DNA of 60,000 nt from Liolophura sinensis (taxonomy: Eukaryota > Mollusca > Polyplacophora > Chitonida > Chitonidae). This document shows positions 59,867 through 60,000 of this stretch, in pieces. The stretch lies in contig NC_088301.1 of NCBI RefSeq assembly GCF_032854445.1, positions 39,235,187-39,295,186 of the forward strand, in the 5' to 3' direction. The position numbers and the translations under genes were made by a program. Below the pieces are notes generated by a model. The model saw nothing but the letters and a program-made list of their open reading frames with translations. It was not told where the DNA came from and did not search any database. Position 1 is the first letter of the stretch, and each line of letters begins with the position of its first letter.

Positions 59867-60000
59867 CGTGTTTGTGATGTTATTTTCGCCTTTCCATGTC
59901 CACCGTAATATCACTTCATATGTGTTCGTGTTTCTGATTTTATTGAAAAGACTTTGCAATTCATATATATAGGCTAATCTCATTTGTATAATTGCATTTA

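Overview
This is eukaryotic DNA, AT-rich and gene-poor, with spliced genes and many short interspersed and palindromic repeats. The two main SINE-like families have the look of repeats known from marine mollusc genomes, and one gene resembles oyster gigasin-6. I therefore infer a bivalve or gastropod mollusc. There is no operon, prophage, CRISPR array or other prokaryotic feature.

Layout. (1) 16-3346, minus strand: the first two coding exons of a secreted serine beta-lactamase-like (gigasin-6/LACTB type) protein. The gene runs off the left edge, and its SxxK motif has lost the lysine. (2) 3.4-12.8 kb: no gene recognised; a tRNA-Ser-like SINE head, a MITE and a long TA tract. (3) 12885-17505, plus strand: a complete three-exon claudin/PMP22-like tetraspan gene of 185 residues, with a 60-bp minisatellite in intron 1. 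(4) 17.5-28.6 kb: repeats, plus a coding-like but broken block that ends in a 28-nt poly(A) tract and may be a retrocopy. (5) 28656-29597, minus: an intact 313-residue LINE-1-type ORF1 protein with no reverse transcriptase beside it. (6) 34.9-37.8 kb, minus: a decayed THAP-domain locus and one unrecognised ORF. (7) 39459-50442, minus: a THAP-domain gene that I reconstruct as 11 exons, all in phase 0, encoding about 497 residues and ending in a basic, NLS-like tail. Its introns grew by local tandem duplication, which also copied a micro-exon and part of another exon. (8) 51199-51573, minus: a second THAP exon with a good phase-0 donor but no room for an exon of its own before the next THAP exon. 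(9) 51.6-60 kb: no gene recognised.

The three THAP loci lie head-to-tail on one strand and form a small cluster of probable DNA-binding, transposase-derived proteins. The other genes have no evident functional link to them. All exon models come from reading splice signals and frame continuity by eye; none is backed by a transcript or a database search.
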